Program-made: the position numbers and the translations under genes
The notes under the pieces: generated by a model
Told to the model about the DNA's origin: nothing
Seen by the model: only the letters and a program-made list of their open reading frames with translations
Database searches by the model: none
Origin: an uncultured Muribaculaceae bacterium
Lineage (GTDB): Bacteria; Bacteroidota; Bacteroidia; Bacteroidales; Muribaculaceae
Length of the DNA stretch: 22,338 bases
Assembly (NCBI GenBank): GCA_938039795.1
Contig: CALHWU010000017.1
Location: 1 to 22,338 of the forward strand
Direction of reading: 5' to 3'
In this document: positions 7,201-15,131 of the stretch, one piece after another
Position numbering within the stretch: the stretch's first letter is position 1
How the letters are laid out: each line of letters opens with the position of its first letter

Positions 7201-9852
7201 TCAGGAGCGGCCCGTAAGGATCGACTTGATGTCGTGGAGCTTCGTGAGGGCGGCGAGAGGAGTGAGATTGTTGATGTCGGTGGCGAGGATCTCGTCGCGG
7301 ATCTGCGAGAGCACCGGGTCGTCGAGCTGGAAGAACGACAGCTGCACGCCTCCGCCGTCGGCATTGTGCGCGGCCGCGCTCTCCGAGAGCGATCCCTTGA
7401 TGCGCTCCTTGTTCTCCCCGGTGTTGGCCTGTTCCAGCCGGCGCAGCACCTCGTCGGCCCTGCTGACTATAGAGCGGGGCATGCCGGCGAGCTTGGCCAC
7501 GTGGATGCCGAACGAATGCTCCGAGCCCCCTTTCTCCAGCTTGCGCAGAAACACTACCTTGCCCTGGATCTCCCTGACGGCAACGTTGAAGTTGACCACG
7601 CGCGGGAAGTTGCGCTCCATCTCGTTGAGCTCGTGATAGTGCGTGGCAAAGAGGGTCTTCGGATGGAGGGCGCCGAAGTCGTGGATATATTCGACGATCG
7701 ACCATGCGATGGATATGCCGTCGTAGGTCGACGTGCCTCGGCCGAGCTCGTCGAAGAGTATCAGCGAGCGCCGGCTCATATTGTTGAGTATCGAGGCGGC
7801 CTCGGTCATCTCCACCATGAAGGTGGATTCGCCGAGCGAGATGTTGTCAGACGCGCCTACGCGGGTGAAAATCTTGTCGACCACTCCTATGCGGGCGCTG
7901 TCGGCGGCCACGAAGCATCCGGTCTGCGCGAGCAGCACGTTGATGGCCGTCTGCCGCAGCAGAGCCGATTTGCCCGACATGTTGGGGCCGGTGATGATCA
8001 TTATCTGTGTGCCCTCGTTGGAGAGGCTGACGGAGTTGGCTATGTATTTCTCGCCGGGAGGGAGCTGCCGCTCTATGACCGGATGGCGTCCGCCGGTGAT
8101 CTCGATGTCGAGCGAGTCGTCGACCACCGGACGGTTGTAATGATTCTCTATGGCCAGGCGCGTGAAGGCTGTCAGCACGTCGAGCCGCGCGAGCTGCGTG
8201 GCGTCGAGCTGTATGGCGTGGATATATTGCGCCACCTTGCCTACCAGTTCGGCATAGAGGCGCGCCTCGATGACGGCTATCTTCTCCTGGGCGCCGAGTA
8301 TCTTCTCCTCGTAGACCTTGAGTTCCTCGGTGATATAACGCTCTGCGTTGACGAGCGTCTGCTTGCGGATCCACTCCTGCGGCACCTTGTCGCGGTGGGT
8401 GTTGGTCACCTCGATATAGTAGCCGAACACGTTGTTGTAGCCGATCTTGAGGCTCGGGATCCCAGTCGCGGCGCTCTCGCGGGTCTGTATCTCCAGCAGA
8501 TAGTCCTTGCCGGAGTAGGCGATGTGGCGCAGTTCGTCGAGCTCCGGGTCGACCCCTTCGCGGATCACCGAACCGCGGTTGAGCGCTATTGGCGCGTCGT
8601 CGCGAAGCGTGCGCGCTATGGCGTCGCGCGCTCCCTCGCAGGGATTGAGCTGCTCGCCTATGGCATGCACTCCGGGCTCGTCGGCGCCGAGGCATATGTC
8701 CCTGACCGGGCATAGGGCTGTCAGAGCGTTCTTGAGCTGCACGAGCTCGCGGGGCGACACTCTGCCCACTCCCACCTTGGAGATGAGACGCTCCAGATCG
8801 CCGATCTGTTCGAGCTGTGTCTTGAGCGTCTCGCGGTCGTCGGGACGGCGGAAGAAGTATTCCACGACATCGTGGCGCGAGCGGATGGCCTGCACGTCCT
8901 TGAGCGGAAAGAGGAGCCAGCGGCGCAGCAGACGCGCCCCCATAGGGGTGACCGTGCGGTCTATGACGCTGATGAGGCTCTTGCCCTCTTCGCCGAGTCC
9001 TTCGAGCAGCTCGAGATTGCGCACGGTGAAGCGGTCGAGCCTCACGTAGCGGTCCTCTTCGATGCGTGCGACTGATGATATGTGGGACGTGTTGGTGTGC
9101 TGCGTGATGTCGAGATAGTGGAGTATGGCTCCTGAGGCCACGATGGCCGCGGGCATACCCTGGATGCCGAATCCTTTGAGCGATCCGGTCTCGAACTGTT
9201 TGAGCAGACGGTCGGTGGCAGCCTCGCGGGTGAATATCCAGTCGTCGAGATCAAACGTCAGATAGCGGCCTGTCAGGGTCTCGTCGAGGCGTCGCCGCTT
9301 GTCGCGCTCCACCAGCAGCTCTTTGGGTGCGAAATTGGCCAGAAGCTTGTCTATGTAGTCGGCTTCGCCCTCGGCCGTCAGAAATTCGCCGGTGGATATG
9401 TCGAGAAAAGCCACCCCGAGCGTACGGCCGTCGCCGAAGTGTATGGCCGCCAGAAAATTGTTCTGACGGTGGTCGAGCACATTGTCATTGAGCGATACGC
9501 CCGGCGTCACGAGTTCGGTGATGCCTCGCTTCACCAGTTTCTTGGTCAGCTTCGGATCCTCGAGCTGCTCGCAGATGGCCACGCGCTTGCCGGCTCTGAC
9601 AAGTTTGGGCAGATATGTGTCGAGCGCATGATGGGGGAATCCGGCAAGCTCCACCTCCGAGGCGTATCCGTTGGCACGCTTGGTCAGCGTGATGCCGAGT
9701 ATCTCCGACGCCGTGATGGCATCTTCCGAAAAGGTCTCGTAGAAATCGCCGACATGAAACAGCAGCACCGCGTCGGGGTGTTTCTGCTTCATCTCCATAT
9801 ATTGCTTCATCAGCGGGGTCTCGGTGACTTTCTTGGCTATAGGACGTGCCAT
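7201..9852 (-). CDS. mutS: DNA mismatch repair protein MutS
   Basis: Recognises mismatches and small loops in DNA and recruits MutL. The 883-residue length matches MutS1. The N-terminal mismatch-binding domain has GDFYETF with the base-stacking Phe37 and Glu39 (the F-x-E motif). The connector, lever and clamp domains follow. The ATPase domain has Walker A GPNMSGKS (622-629), Walker B LILFDELGRGTSTYDG with Asp701-Glu702, and the ATHYHEL signature. The C-terminus has the helix-turn-helix dimer region. The start is the ATG that opens MARPIAKKVTETPLMKQY, just before the domain-I signature. It diverges from the M64 peptidase gene over an 80-base gap with a -7 element for each direction. A glycosyltransferase gene follows. 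Confidence 0.98.
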   Translation of the reverse strand: MARPIAKKVTETPLMKQYMEMKQKHPDAVLLFHVGDFYETFSEDAITASEILGITLTKRANGYASEVELAGFPHHALDTYLPKLVRAGKRVAICEQLEDPKLTKKLVKRGITELVTPGVSLNDNVLDHRQNNFLAAIHFGDGRTLGVAFLDISTGEFLTAEGEADYIDKLLANFAPKELLVERDKRRRLDETLTGRYLTFDLDDWIFTREAATDRLLKQFETGSLKGFGIQGMPAAIVASGAILHYLDITQHTNTSHISSVARIEEDRYVRLDRFTVRNLELLEGLGEEGKSLISVIDRTVTPMGARLLRRWLLFPLKDVQAIRSRHDVVEYFFRRPDDRETLKTQLEQIGDLERLISKVGVGRVSPRELVQLKNALTALCPVRDICLGADEPGVHAIGEQLNPCEGARDAIARTLRDDAPIALNRGSVIREGVDPELDELRHIAYSGKDYLLEIQTRESAATGIPSLKIGYNNVFGYYIEVTNTHRDKVPQEWIRKQTLVNAERYITEELKVYEEKILGAQEKIAVIEARLYAELVGKVAQYIHAIQLDATQLARLDVLTAFTRLAIENHYNRPVVDDSLDIEITGGRHPVIERQLPPGEKYIANSVSLSNEGTQIMIITGPNMSGKSALLRQTAINVLLAQTGCFVAADSARIGVVDKIFTRVGASDNISLGESTFMVEMTEAASILNNMSRRSLILFDELGRGTSTYDGISIAWSIVEYIHDFGALHPKTLFATHYHELNEMERNFPRVVNFNVAVREIQGKVVFLRKLEKGGSEHSFGIHVAKLAGMPRSIVSRADEVLRRLEQANTGENKERIKGSLSESAAAHNADGGGVQLSFFQLDDPVLSQIRDEILATDINNLTPLAALTKLHDIKSILTGRS

Positions 9853-9876
9853 CGTGTTCTGCTTTTCATTTTAGGA

Positions 9877-9884
9877 CAAAATTA
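9877..9884 (-). promoter_or_regulatory. -7 element for mutS
   Basis: Read on the minus strand the bases are TAATTTTG, a full TAnnTTTG match. They lie 24 bases before the mutS ATG, giving a leader of about 20 nt. No good -33 TTTG is seen at the usual spacing. The element lies in the same 80-base gap as the -7 of the divergent peptidase gene, so the two promoters are nearly back to back. Confidence 0.5.
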
Positions 9885-9907
9885 CTTAAAAATCGCGGTT
9901 TTTGTCG

Positions 9908-9915
9908 TAAATTTG
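9908..9915 (+). promoter_or_regulatory. -7 element for the M64 peptidase gene
   Basis: TAAATTTG is a full TAnnTTTG match and ends 17 bases before the chosen ATG (9933). If it is used, a longer reading frame that starts inside mutS at 9846 could not be fully transcribed from it. That supports the 9933 start. A -33 element is not evident. Confidence 0.5.
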
Positions 9916-9932
9916 CTTCCAAAATTACGCTT

Positions 9933-11213
9933 ATGTTCTCCATACGTCACATCCTTATACCGTTAGCGGCTGCTGCTTTCACAGCCACGGCCGCCGATTT
10001 CGACCGGCATTTCGCCGACTCGACCCTTCGTCTTGACTACGTATTCGCCGGCGATGCGGCCCATCAGGGAGTGTACCTCGCCTCATCGTCAAAATCGGCC
10101 GGATGGGCCGGACGGCGCACCCGGCTCGACCAGGCTCCCCTTGCCGGCAACGGTGCGGTGACCGTGAAGGATCCGGCTACGGGCGACACCCTCTATGTCA
10201 CGACATTCTCCTCGCTGTTTCACGAATGGCTCTCCACTCCCGAAGCGCTGACCACGCAGCGGGCCATGTCGAACGTTTTCCTTGTGCCCCTCCCCGCCGA
10301 CTCGGCGCTCATCACCATAGAACTGCTCGACTCCCGCCACAGGCCGATGGCCTCGATGACCCACATGTACCGCCCCGACGACGAACTTGTGGCCCGTCAT
10401 CGCGAGGCTCCGCTGCCTCACCGCTATCTCCACCGCGGCGGCGATCCGGCTAAGGCCATAGACGTGGCCATCCTTGCCGAGGGATATACCGAGGCGCAGA
10501 TGGATACTTTCTGCATGCATGCGCAGCAGGCTGTGGAGGCCATACTCGATCATGAGCCATTCCGCTCCATGCCCGAGCGGTTCAATTTCGTTGCTGTGGC
10601 CTCGCCGTCGGCCGATCCGGGAGTAAGCGTGCCGCGTCTCTCCGACTGGCGCCAGACCGCTTTCTCATCGCATTTCTCCACATTCTATTCCGACCGTTAT
10701 CTGACCACCTCGTCGCTACCGGCCGTGCACGACGCTCTCCGCGGCGTCCCCTACGAGCATATCATCATCCTGGCCAATACGCCCGAATATGGCGGCGGGG
10801 GCATCTACAACTCCTATACGCTCACCGCGGCGCGTCATCCGCTGATGCCCCCGGTAGTAGTGCATGAGTTCGGCCACAGCTTCGGAGGTCTGGCCGACGA
10901 GTATTTCTACGATAACGACGTCATGACCGACACCTACCCGCTCGATGTGGAGCCATGGGAGCCGAATATCACCACTCTTGTGGATTTCCCTTCGAAATGG
11001 AAGAAGCTGATCCCCGCCGGCGTGCCGCAGCCTACTCCCGTGGCCGATGCCGACAAATATCCCGTGGGGCTCTATGAAGGCGGAGGCTACTCGTTCAAGG
11101 GCATATACCGTCCGGCCGACCAGTGCCGCATGCGCACCAATTCTCACCCGACATTCTGTCCGGCCTGCATCGACGCCCTGCAGCGGCTGATCCTGTTCTA
11201 TACCGAGCCCTGA
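9933..11213 (+). CDS. Secreted M64-family (IgA-peptidase-like) zinc metallopeptidase
   Basis: A probable secreted or periplasmic zinc peptidase of the M64 family, named after a Clostridium IgA protease; the substrate here is unknown. With the ATG at 9933 the product is 426 residues and begins with a signal peptide (MFSIRHILIPLAAAAFTATA, cut near residue 20). An upstream in-frame ATG at 9846 would overlap mutS and bury the signal, so it was not chosen. Residues about 20-165 look like the M64 N-terminal beta domain. The catalytic half has DVAILAEGYTEAQM and the zinc motif HEFGH (His311, Glu312, His315), followed by GGLADEY, which probably supplies the third ligand. Paired cysteines near the end (DQCRMRTN and FCPACID) are family-typical. 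The gene overlaps the convergent M16 gene by 16 bases. Confidence 0.9.
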   Translation: MFSIRHILIPLAAAAFTATAADFDRHFADSTLRLDYVFAGDAAHQGVYLASSSKSAGWAGRRTRLDQAPLAGNGAVTVKDPATGDTLYVTTFSSLFHEWLSTPEALTTQRAMSNVFLVPLPADSALITIELLDSRHRPMASMTHMYRPDDELVARHREAPLPHRYLHRGGDPAKAIDVAILAEGYTEAQMDTFCMHAQQAVEAILDHEPFRSMPERFNFVAVASPSADPGVSVPRLSDWRQTAFSSHFSTFYSDRYLTTSSLPAVHDALRGVPYEHIIILANTPEYGGGGIYNSYTLTAARHPLMPPVVVHEFGHSFGGLADEYFYDNDVMTDTYPLDVEPWEPNITTLVDFPSKWKKLIPAGVPQPTPVADADKYPVGLYEGGGYSFKGIYRPADQCRMRTNSHPTFCPACIDALQRLILFYTEP

Positions 11214-12451
11214 CTGCGTGTGCGGTAGATGAGTGTCGATGAAAACTCGGGGCGCAGCAGCCTCCGGGCCGTGTCGTTGATCTCGTCGACGGTGAGCGCC
11301 CGGTAGCGGGCTGTGACCGTGTTGATGTCGAATCCCATCATCGTGGCTTTCGCAAGCGCCTGTGCTTTGGCGAGAATGCCTGTGTTGGCGTATTTCGACT
11401 GGCTCTCAAACCTGTTGACGGCTCTCTGCAGCTCATACGGTGTGACACCCTGCTCGGTGATACGGCTTATCTGCCGGAGCAGAGCGTCCTCGGCCTGTCG
11501 CTCGGCGTCGTCGATATCGGGCGATATCAGGCCGTTTACCATTATGAATCCGGGTTCGGCGCTGCCGAGGATCGAGGCGTCGGCTTCGGTGAATATGTTT
11601 CCGCCGGCCACAAGCTCCTGGTGAAACCGCGATGCCCGTCCGGCAGCAAGAATGTCGGTGATTATGTCGGCAGCCTCGTAGCCCGGCTCGCCCTGGGCCA
11701 TCATGGGAAAAGCGATGGTGATGGATGTCTGCGGTTCGGAGGCGCCCTGGGCGATGAACCGGCGCGGCGAGTCGGGGAGCGGTTCGGCCGGGAGAGACCG
11801 CCGCGGTGAGTCGCCCCGCGGTATCGTCCCGAACCATTTTTCGGCAAGACATACCGTGCGCTCAAACGTGATGTTGCCGGCTACCGACAGCACCGCGCGG
11901 TCGGGTGTATAATGTGTGTGGAAAAAATCCTTCACTCTGTCGAGGGTAAGTGAGGCCACATGATCCGGAGTCAGCCCGATAGTGGGCCATCTGTATGGAT
12001 GCACTCTGTATATCAGCCGCCGGAGCAAGTGCCCGAGGTTGCCGTATGGCCGGTTGAGGCATGTCTGTTTGAACTCCTCAAGCACTACGTTGCGCTGCAC
12101 CTCGAACGTCTGAGGCGAGAAAGCCGGAGCAAGCATGCGGTCGCTTTCGAGCCAGAACAGTGTTTCGGCGTTGGCCGCCGGAGCTACGGAGTAGAAGTTG
12201 GTGAAGTCGTTGTTGGTCCATGCGTTGTTCCATCCGCAAGCCCGCTCTGTCTGCCGGTCGAAGTCAGGCACGTTGACTGATCCGCCGAACATCATGTGCT
12301 CAAGCAGGTGTGCGATGCCTGTGTGCTGCGGGTCTTCGTCGCGCGCACCAACGTCGTAGAGTATGTCAAGAGCCACCATGGGAGTGTAGTTGTCGGCATG
12401 GTGGACGATGCGCAGCCCATTGGGTAGGGTAAAAGTGGATGTGTCAATCAT
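11198..12451 (-). CDS. M16-family zinc metallopeptidase (insulinase / processing-peptidase type)
   Basis: A zinc peptidase of the inverted-motif clan. The chosen start (MIDTSTFTLPNGLRIVHHAD, ATG at 12449-12451) gives 417 residues. An ATG 13 codons upstream exists, but its extra residues are unlike the family, whose N-terminus begins at the TLPNGL strand. The catalytic motif is HLLEH (His48, Glu51, His52), with the third ligand at Glu125 or Glu126 in NVVLEEF. The second half matches the C-terminal M16 domain, with YTPDRAVLSVAGN and later GRASRF. The size is that of a single active subunit, as in bacterial relatives of mitochondrial processing peptidase beta. No signal peptide or membrane segment is seen, so it is probably cytoplasmic, although many Bacteroidetes relatives are exported. 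The stop lies inside the end of the M64 gene. Confidence 0.93.
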   Translation of the reverse strand: MIDTSTFTLPNGLRIVHHADNYTPMVALDILYDVGARDEDPQHTGIAHLLEHMMFGGSVNVPDFDRQTERACGWNNAWTNNDFTNFYSVAPAANAETLFWLESDRMLAPAFSPQTFEVQRNVVLEEFKQTCLNRPYGNLGHLLRRLIYRVHPYRWPTIGLTPDHVASLTLDRVKDFFHTHYTPDRAVLSVAGNITFERTVCLAEKWFGTIPRGDSPRRSLPAEPLPDSPRRFIAQGASEPQTSITIAFPMMAQGEPGYEAADIITDILAAGRASRFHQELVAGGNIFTEADASILGSAEPGFIMVNGLISPDIDDAERQAEDALLRQISRITEQGVTPYELQRAVNRFESQSKYANTGILAKAQALAKATMMGFDINTVTARYRALTVDEINDTARRLLRPEFSSTLIYRTRSQGSV

Positions 12452-12659
12452 TCGTAGAAAAGAGGAAACATGGTAAAACTGAACTTCCACCCTGTGATGA
12501 ATACGTGCGTATGGGTGGGGGAGGAGCGAGAGGAAAGGACTGGCGGTTTATCGGCGGCAGACGCCTGTTCATGCGCCGGAGACACGGGAGAGAGGGAATA
12601 TGGGAAAGGCGGAGAGGGGAATGGTCTCCTCTGGGGCGGGTTGAGAGGGCGGGAACGCG
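12452..12659. other. Purine-biased gap between the cyclophilin and M16 genes
   Basis: No gene is accepted in these 208 bases. The plus strand is strongly enriched in G and A, notably from about 12510 to 12655. A partial hairpin (AGAGGGGA, ATGG, TCTCCTCT; 12613-12632) is seen, with one non-Watson-Crick position. No T run follows it on either strand, so it is not called a terminator. No TAnnTTTG element is found upstream of the M16 gene, so that gene may be read from the promoter farther upstream. Confidence 0.5.
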
Positions 12660-13553
12660 TTATTTGTCCTTGACGACTTTCATTGATGTGATGCGTATGT
12701 CGTCGACCGGCCGGTCGTTGTGGTCGGTCTCTGCTTTCTGAATGCGGTCTACGACATCCATGCCGCTGATCACTTCGCCGAACACGGTGTAGGATCCGTC
12801 GAGGTGGGGGGTGCCTCCTTCTGTGCGGTAGGCTTCGCGCTGTTCGGCCGTCAGGATGTCGGGCGTGAGCGTGGCCGCTTCGGCTTCAGTCTGTTTTATA
12901 AGTTTGTCCTGCAGATCCTGCAGGCCGGCCTGATCGCGCGAGCGGCGCATCGACATGATGGTGTCGCGGTTTTGCTCCACGAGCCTGTCGAAAATGGCCT
13001 TCTGCTGCTGCATGGCGCGCTGTCGGTCCATCTGGTCGAGCTGGGAGTCATTGAATGTCTTTCCGGTGACGATATAGAATTGTGATCCGCTCGATTTTTT
13101 CTGCGGATTGACCTGGTCGCCCTGACGCGCGGCCGCGAGGGCTCCGCGTTTGTGGAAGTGGCGGGGATATACGAATTCGGCGTCGATCTGATAATCGGGA
13201 TCGCCGGATCCGAGCATCGCTCCTTTAGCTGCGTTTTTGGAGTCGGGATCGCCCGTCTGCACCATGAAGTCGTTGATGACGCGGTGGAAGAGCACTCCGT
13301 CGTAGAACCCTTCGTTGACAAGCTTCACGAAATTGGCCTGATGCTTGGGCGTGTCGCCGAAGAGGCGCACGCGGATGTCGCCCATGGTGGTGTGTATGTC
13401 GACGATCACGTCGCTCTGTTGCTTATTGGAATTGTCGGTGGTCATAGCAGAGTTAGAATTTTGGATATGAGGGATGTCTGTCGCGCCGCAAAGCGAGGCT
13501 GAGGCCATTGCGGCGGCAATGAGAAGAGAGGGCAAGAACCGCTTCCGCATCAT
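12660..13553 (-). CDS. Exported cyclophilin-type peptidyl-prolyl cis-trans isomerase with a helical insertion
   Basis: Catalyses proline isomerisation, probably on periplasmic or envelope proteins. The 297-residue product opens with a signal peptide (MMRKRFLPSLLIAAAMASASL). Cys22 follows, but Leu at -1 makes a poor lipobox, so lipidation is doubtful. The cyclophilin domain starts near 49 (VIVDIHTTMGDIRVRLF). Active-site residues include Arg91 in FHRV, Phe96 and Gln99 in FMVQTGD, and Gln158-Phe159 in GSQFY. The tryptophan of eukaryotic cyclophilins is replaced (His250 in TPHLDGSYTVFGEV), as is common in bacteria. Residues about 164-247 are a charged, probably helical insertion that a minimal cyclophilin lacks. 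The small hypothetical gene ends 17 bases upstream, so the two are probably cotranscribed. Confidence 0.94.
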   Translation of the reverse strand: MMRKRFLPSLLIAAAMASASLCGATDIPHIQNSNSAMTTDNSNKQQSDVIVDIHTTMGDIRVRLFGDTPKHQANFVKLVNEGFYDGVLFHRVINDFMVQTGDPDSKNAAKGAMLGSGDPDYQIDAEFVYPRHFHKRGALAAARQGDQVNPQKKSSGSQFYIVTGKTFNDSQLDQMDRQRAMQQQKAIFDRLVEQNRDTIMSMRRSRDQAGLQDLQDKLIKQTEAEAATLTPDILTAEQREAYRTEGGTPHLDGSYTVFGEVISGMDVVDRIQKAETDHNDRPVDDIRITSMKVVKDK

Positions 13554-13570
13554 GATTGTTTTTCAGATGG

Positions 13571-13948
13571 TCAAATGGCAGATGCGGGAAATAGCCGGTT
13601 GTATATGCGGCGGAAATTATTGTCGCTCGCCGAAAGCTCTGCGGCGCGCTCTGCATAGTCGGCTCCCCAGATGCTCTGGAGAAGGTCGCCGATATAGCGG
13701 CGCTCGCGGTCCTTGTCGATGGCGGCGGCAATGAGCGCCGAGATCTGCGGCGCATATTTGTCGTGTTCTATGGCCGAAAGGTATCTTGCGGCGCTTACTG
13801 TGAACTGTCCGGTAGGATCGACTGCGATCATGTTGTCGACAAGTTCGTCGATGATGTCGTCGCAGTCGCCTATGTGATTGGCGATATATTCATATGTCAG
13901 CAGGCCGTCGGTATCCTTGGCGAGCCTTTTTTTCAATTCTTCGTCCAT
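13571..13948 (-). CDS. Small acidic hypothetical protein upstream of the cyclophilin gene
   Basis: I do not recognise a family. With the start at 13948 the product is 125 residues (MDEELKKRLAKDTDGLLTYEYIAN and onward). It is acidic, probably all-helical, and has no signal peptide or membrane segment. An upstream in-frame ATG at 14002 was rejected because the predicted promoter (13971-14003) lies across the extra codons. Visible segments include CDDIIDELVDNMIAVDPTG and, later, RERRYIGDLLQSIWG. It ends 17 bases before the cyclophilin gene and is the first gene downstream of a strong promoter, so it probably heads that operon. A cytoplasmic role is likely, but no function can be assigned. Confidence 0.82.
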   Translation of the reverse strand: MDEELKKRLAKDTDGLLTYEYIANHIGDCDDIIDELVDNMIAVDPTGQFTVSAARYLSAIEHDKYAPQISALIAAAIDKDRERRYIGDLLQSIWGADYAERAAELSASDNNFRRIYNRLFPASAI

Positions 13949-13970
13949 TGTCGATAATAGTCTGTCGGCA

Positions 13971-14003
13971 CAAAAATAATATTTTTCGCCCGATAAATGC
14001 AAA
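13971..14003 (-). promoter_or_regulatory. Bacteroidetes-type promoter for the hypothetical-cyclophilin unit
   Basis: On the minus strand there is TTTG (14000-14003), then 21 bases, then TATTTTTG (13971-13978). Both the -33 and the -7 match the consensus at an accepted spacing. The predicted start of transcription is near 13967, giving a leader of about 19 nt to the ATG at 13948. This is one of the two best promoter matches in the window. Confidence 0.72.
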
Positions 14004-14038
14004 GCAGTGTGAAGAATTATTTCAACTGATGACGATTT

Positions 14039-14070
14039 TTCGTTTTTTTTAGAAACAAATGTTAACTTTG
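14039..14070 (+). promoter_or_regulatory. Candidate promoter for phoH
   Basis: TTCG (14039-14042, three of four bases of the -33 TTTG) is followed after 20 bases by TAACTTTG (14063-14070), a full -7 match. Transcription would start near 14074, leaving a leader of about 80 nt. The leader contains a small perfect hairpin, GGTCAGA-GTT-TCTGACC (14109-14125). It faces away from the minus-strand promoter at 13971-14003. Confidence 0.6.
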
Positions 14071-14153
14071 CGGCATTTTAATGACATAAGGGTGTCAGTA
14101 AGCCCGCCGGTCAGAGTTTCTGACCAAAATGAAATAAGATAGGCAATACTTCA

Positions 14154-15131
14154 ATGATAGAACGCATAGTGATAATCGACCGGGTGGATCCGGTGAGTTT
14201 CTACGGTGTCAACAACTGCAACATGCAGCTGATCCGCAATCTGTTTCCGAAGCTGAGAATGGCGGCGCGCGGCACGGTCATCAAGGTGATCGGCGACGAT
14301 AGTGAGACGGCTGAATTTGAGCGCAAGATCCATGAGCTGGAAGATTATTGCCTGAAATACAACAAACTGACTGAGGATGTGATCATCGACGTGGTGCGCG
14401 GCGAGAAGCCCCGCGATGTGAAGTCGGACGGGGTGATAATCTTCGGCATCAACGGCAAGCCGATATCGGCGCGCACCCCCAACCAGCAGCGTCTGGTCGA
14501 CGCGTTCCGCAGCAATGACCTGACGTTCGCCCTCGGGCCTGCCGGCACGGGCAAGACCTACATAGCGATCGCTCTCGCTGTTAAGGCTCTGAAAAACAAG
14601 GAGGCGCGTCGCATCATCCTGTCGCGTCCGGCCGTGGAGGCGGGCGAGAAGCTCGGATTCCTGCCTGGCGACATGAAGGACAAGATCGACCCTTATCTGC
14701 AGCCGCTCTACGACGCCCTGGAGGACATGATTCCGGCGGTGAAGCTCAAGGAGTATATGGAGACGGGCGTCATACAGATAGCGCCGCTGGCCTTCATGCG
14801 CGGCCGCACGCTTAACGACGCCGTGATAGTGCTCGACGAGGCCCAGAACACCACAACCCACCAGATCAAGATGTTTCTGACGCGCCTGGGTATGAACGCG
14901 AAGATGATAGTGACCGGCGACGCCACGCAGATCGACCTGCCGCGCTCTACGGCGTCGGGACTCATCCAGGCCCTGAAGATCCTCAAGGGAGTGGAAGGTA
15001 TTGGCCGCGTGGAGTTCGGCAAGAAAGACATCGTGCGCCATGCTCTGGTGCAGCGCATCGTGGAGGCTTACGAGCGGTTTGATTCGGCCGAAGGAGAGAG
15101 CGTCGCAAAGCCGGAGAGTAAATCAGAGTGA
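14154..15131 (+). CDS. phoH: PhoH-family ATPase
   Basis: A cytoplasmic P-loop ATPase related to the core of superfamily 1 helicases, linked in other bacteria to RNA metabolism and phosphate stress; its exact job is unsettled. The protein is 325 residues, normal for bacterial PhoH. An N-terminal region of about 100 residues (MIERIVIIDRVDPVSFYGVN) precedes the ATPase domain. Motifs are a Q-motif-like TPNQQRLVDAF (108-118), Walker A GPAGTGKT (128-135), LSRPAVEAGEKLGFLPGD, Walker B VIVLDEAQ (224-231) and the sensor VTGDATQIDLPR. The ATG is the only sensible start and follows a leader with its own -7 element. The last nine bases overlap the end of the convergent ArnT-like gene, so there is no room for a separate terminator. 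Confidence 0.97.
   Translation: MIERIVIIDRVDPVSFYGVNNCNMQLIRNLFPKLRMAARGTVIKVIGDDSETAEFERKIHELEDYCLKYNKLTEDVIIDVVRGEKPRDVKSDGVIIFGINGKPISARTPNQQRLVDAFRSNDLTFALGPAGTGKTYIAIALAVKALKNKEARRIILSRPAVEAGEKLGFLPGDMKDKIDPYLQPLYDALEDMIPAVKLKEYMETGVIQIAPLAFMRGRTLNDAVIVLDEAQNTTTHQIKMFLTRLGMNAKMIVTGDATQIDLPRSTASGLIQALKILKGVEGIGRVEFGKKDIVRHALVQRIVEAYERFDSAEGESVAKPESKSE

Noticed and set aside
6739..8715. 658-codon plus-strand frame opposite the glycosyltransferase and mutS
   Set aside because: It is antisense to two well-supported genes, spans their boundary, has a low-complexity Arg/Val/Glu-rich product and no family motif. It is the expected shadow in GC-rich DNA.
9846..9932. N-terminal extension of the M64 peptidase gene
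   Set aside because: It would overlap the start of mutS, place 29 residues ahead of a good signal peptide and begin upstream of the best -7 element. The ATG at 9933 is preferred.
12613..12632. Partial hairpin in the purine-rich gap as a terminator
   Set aside because: One pair is imperfect and no T run follows on either strand.
12439..12741. 100-codon plus-strand frame across the purine-rich gap
   Set aside because: The product is mostly Gly, Arg and Glu due to the purine bias, runs into the cyclophilin gene on the other strand, and lacks a promoter.
14151..15041. 296-codon minus-strand frame opposite phoH
   Set aside because: It mirrors phoH codon by codon, and its product is rich in His, Leu and Arg with no family signature.
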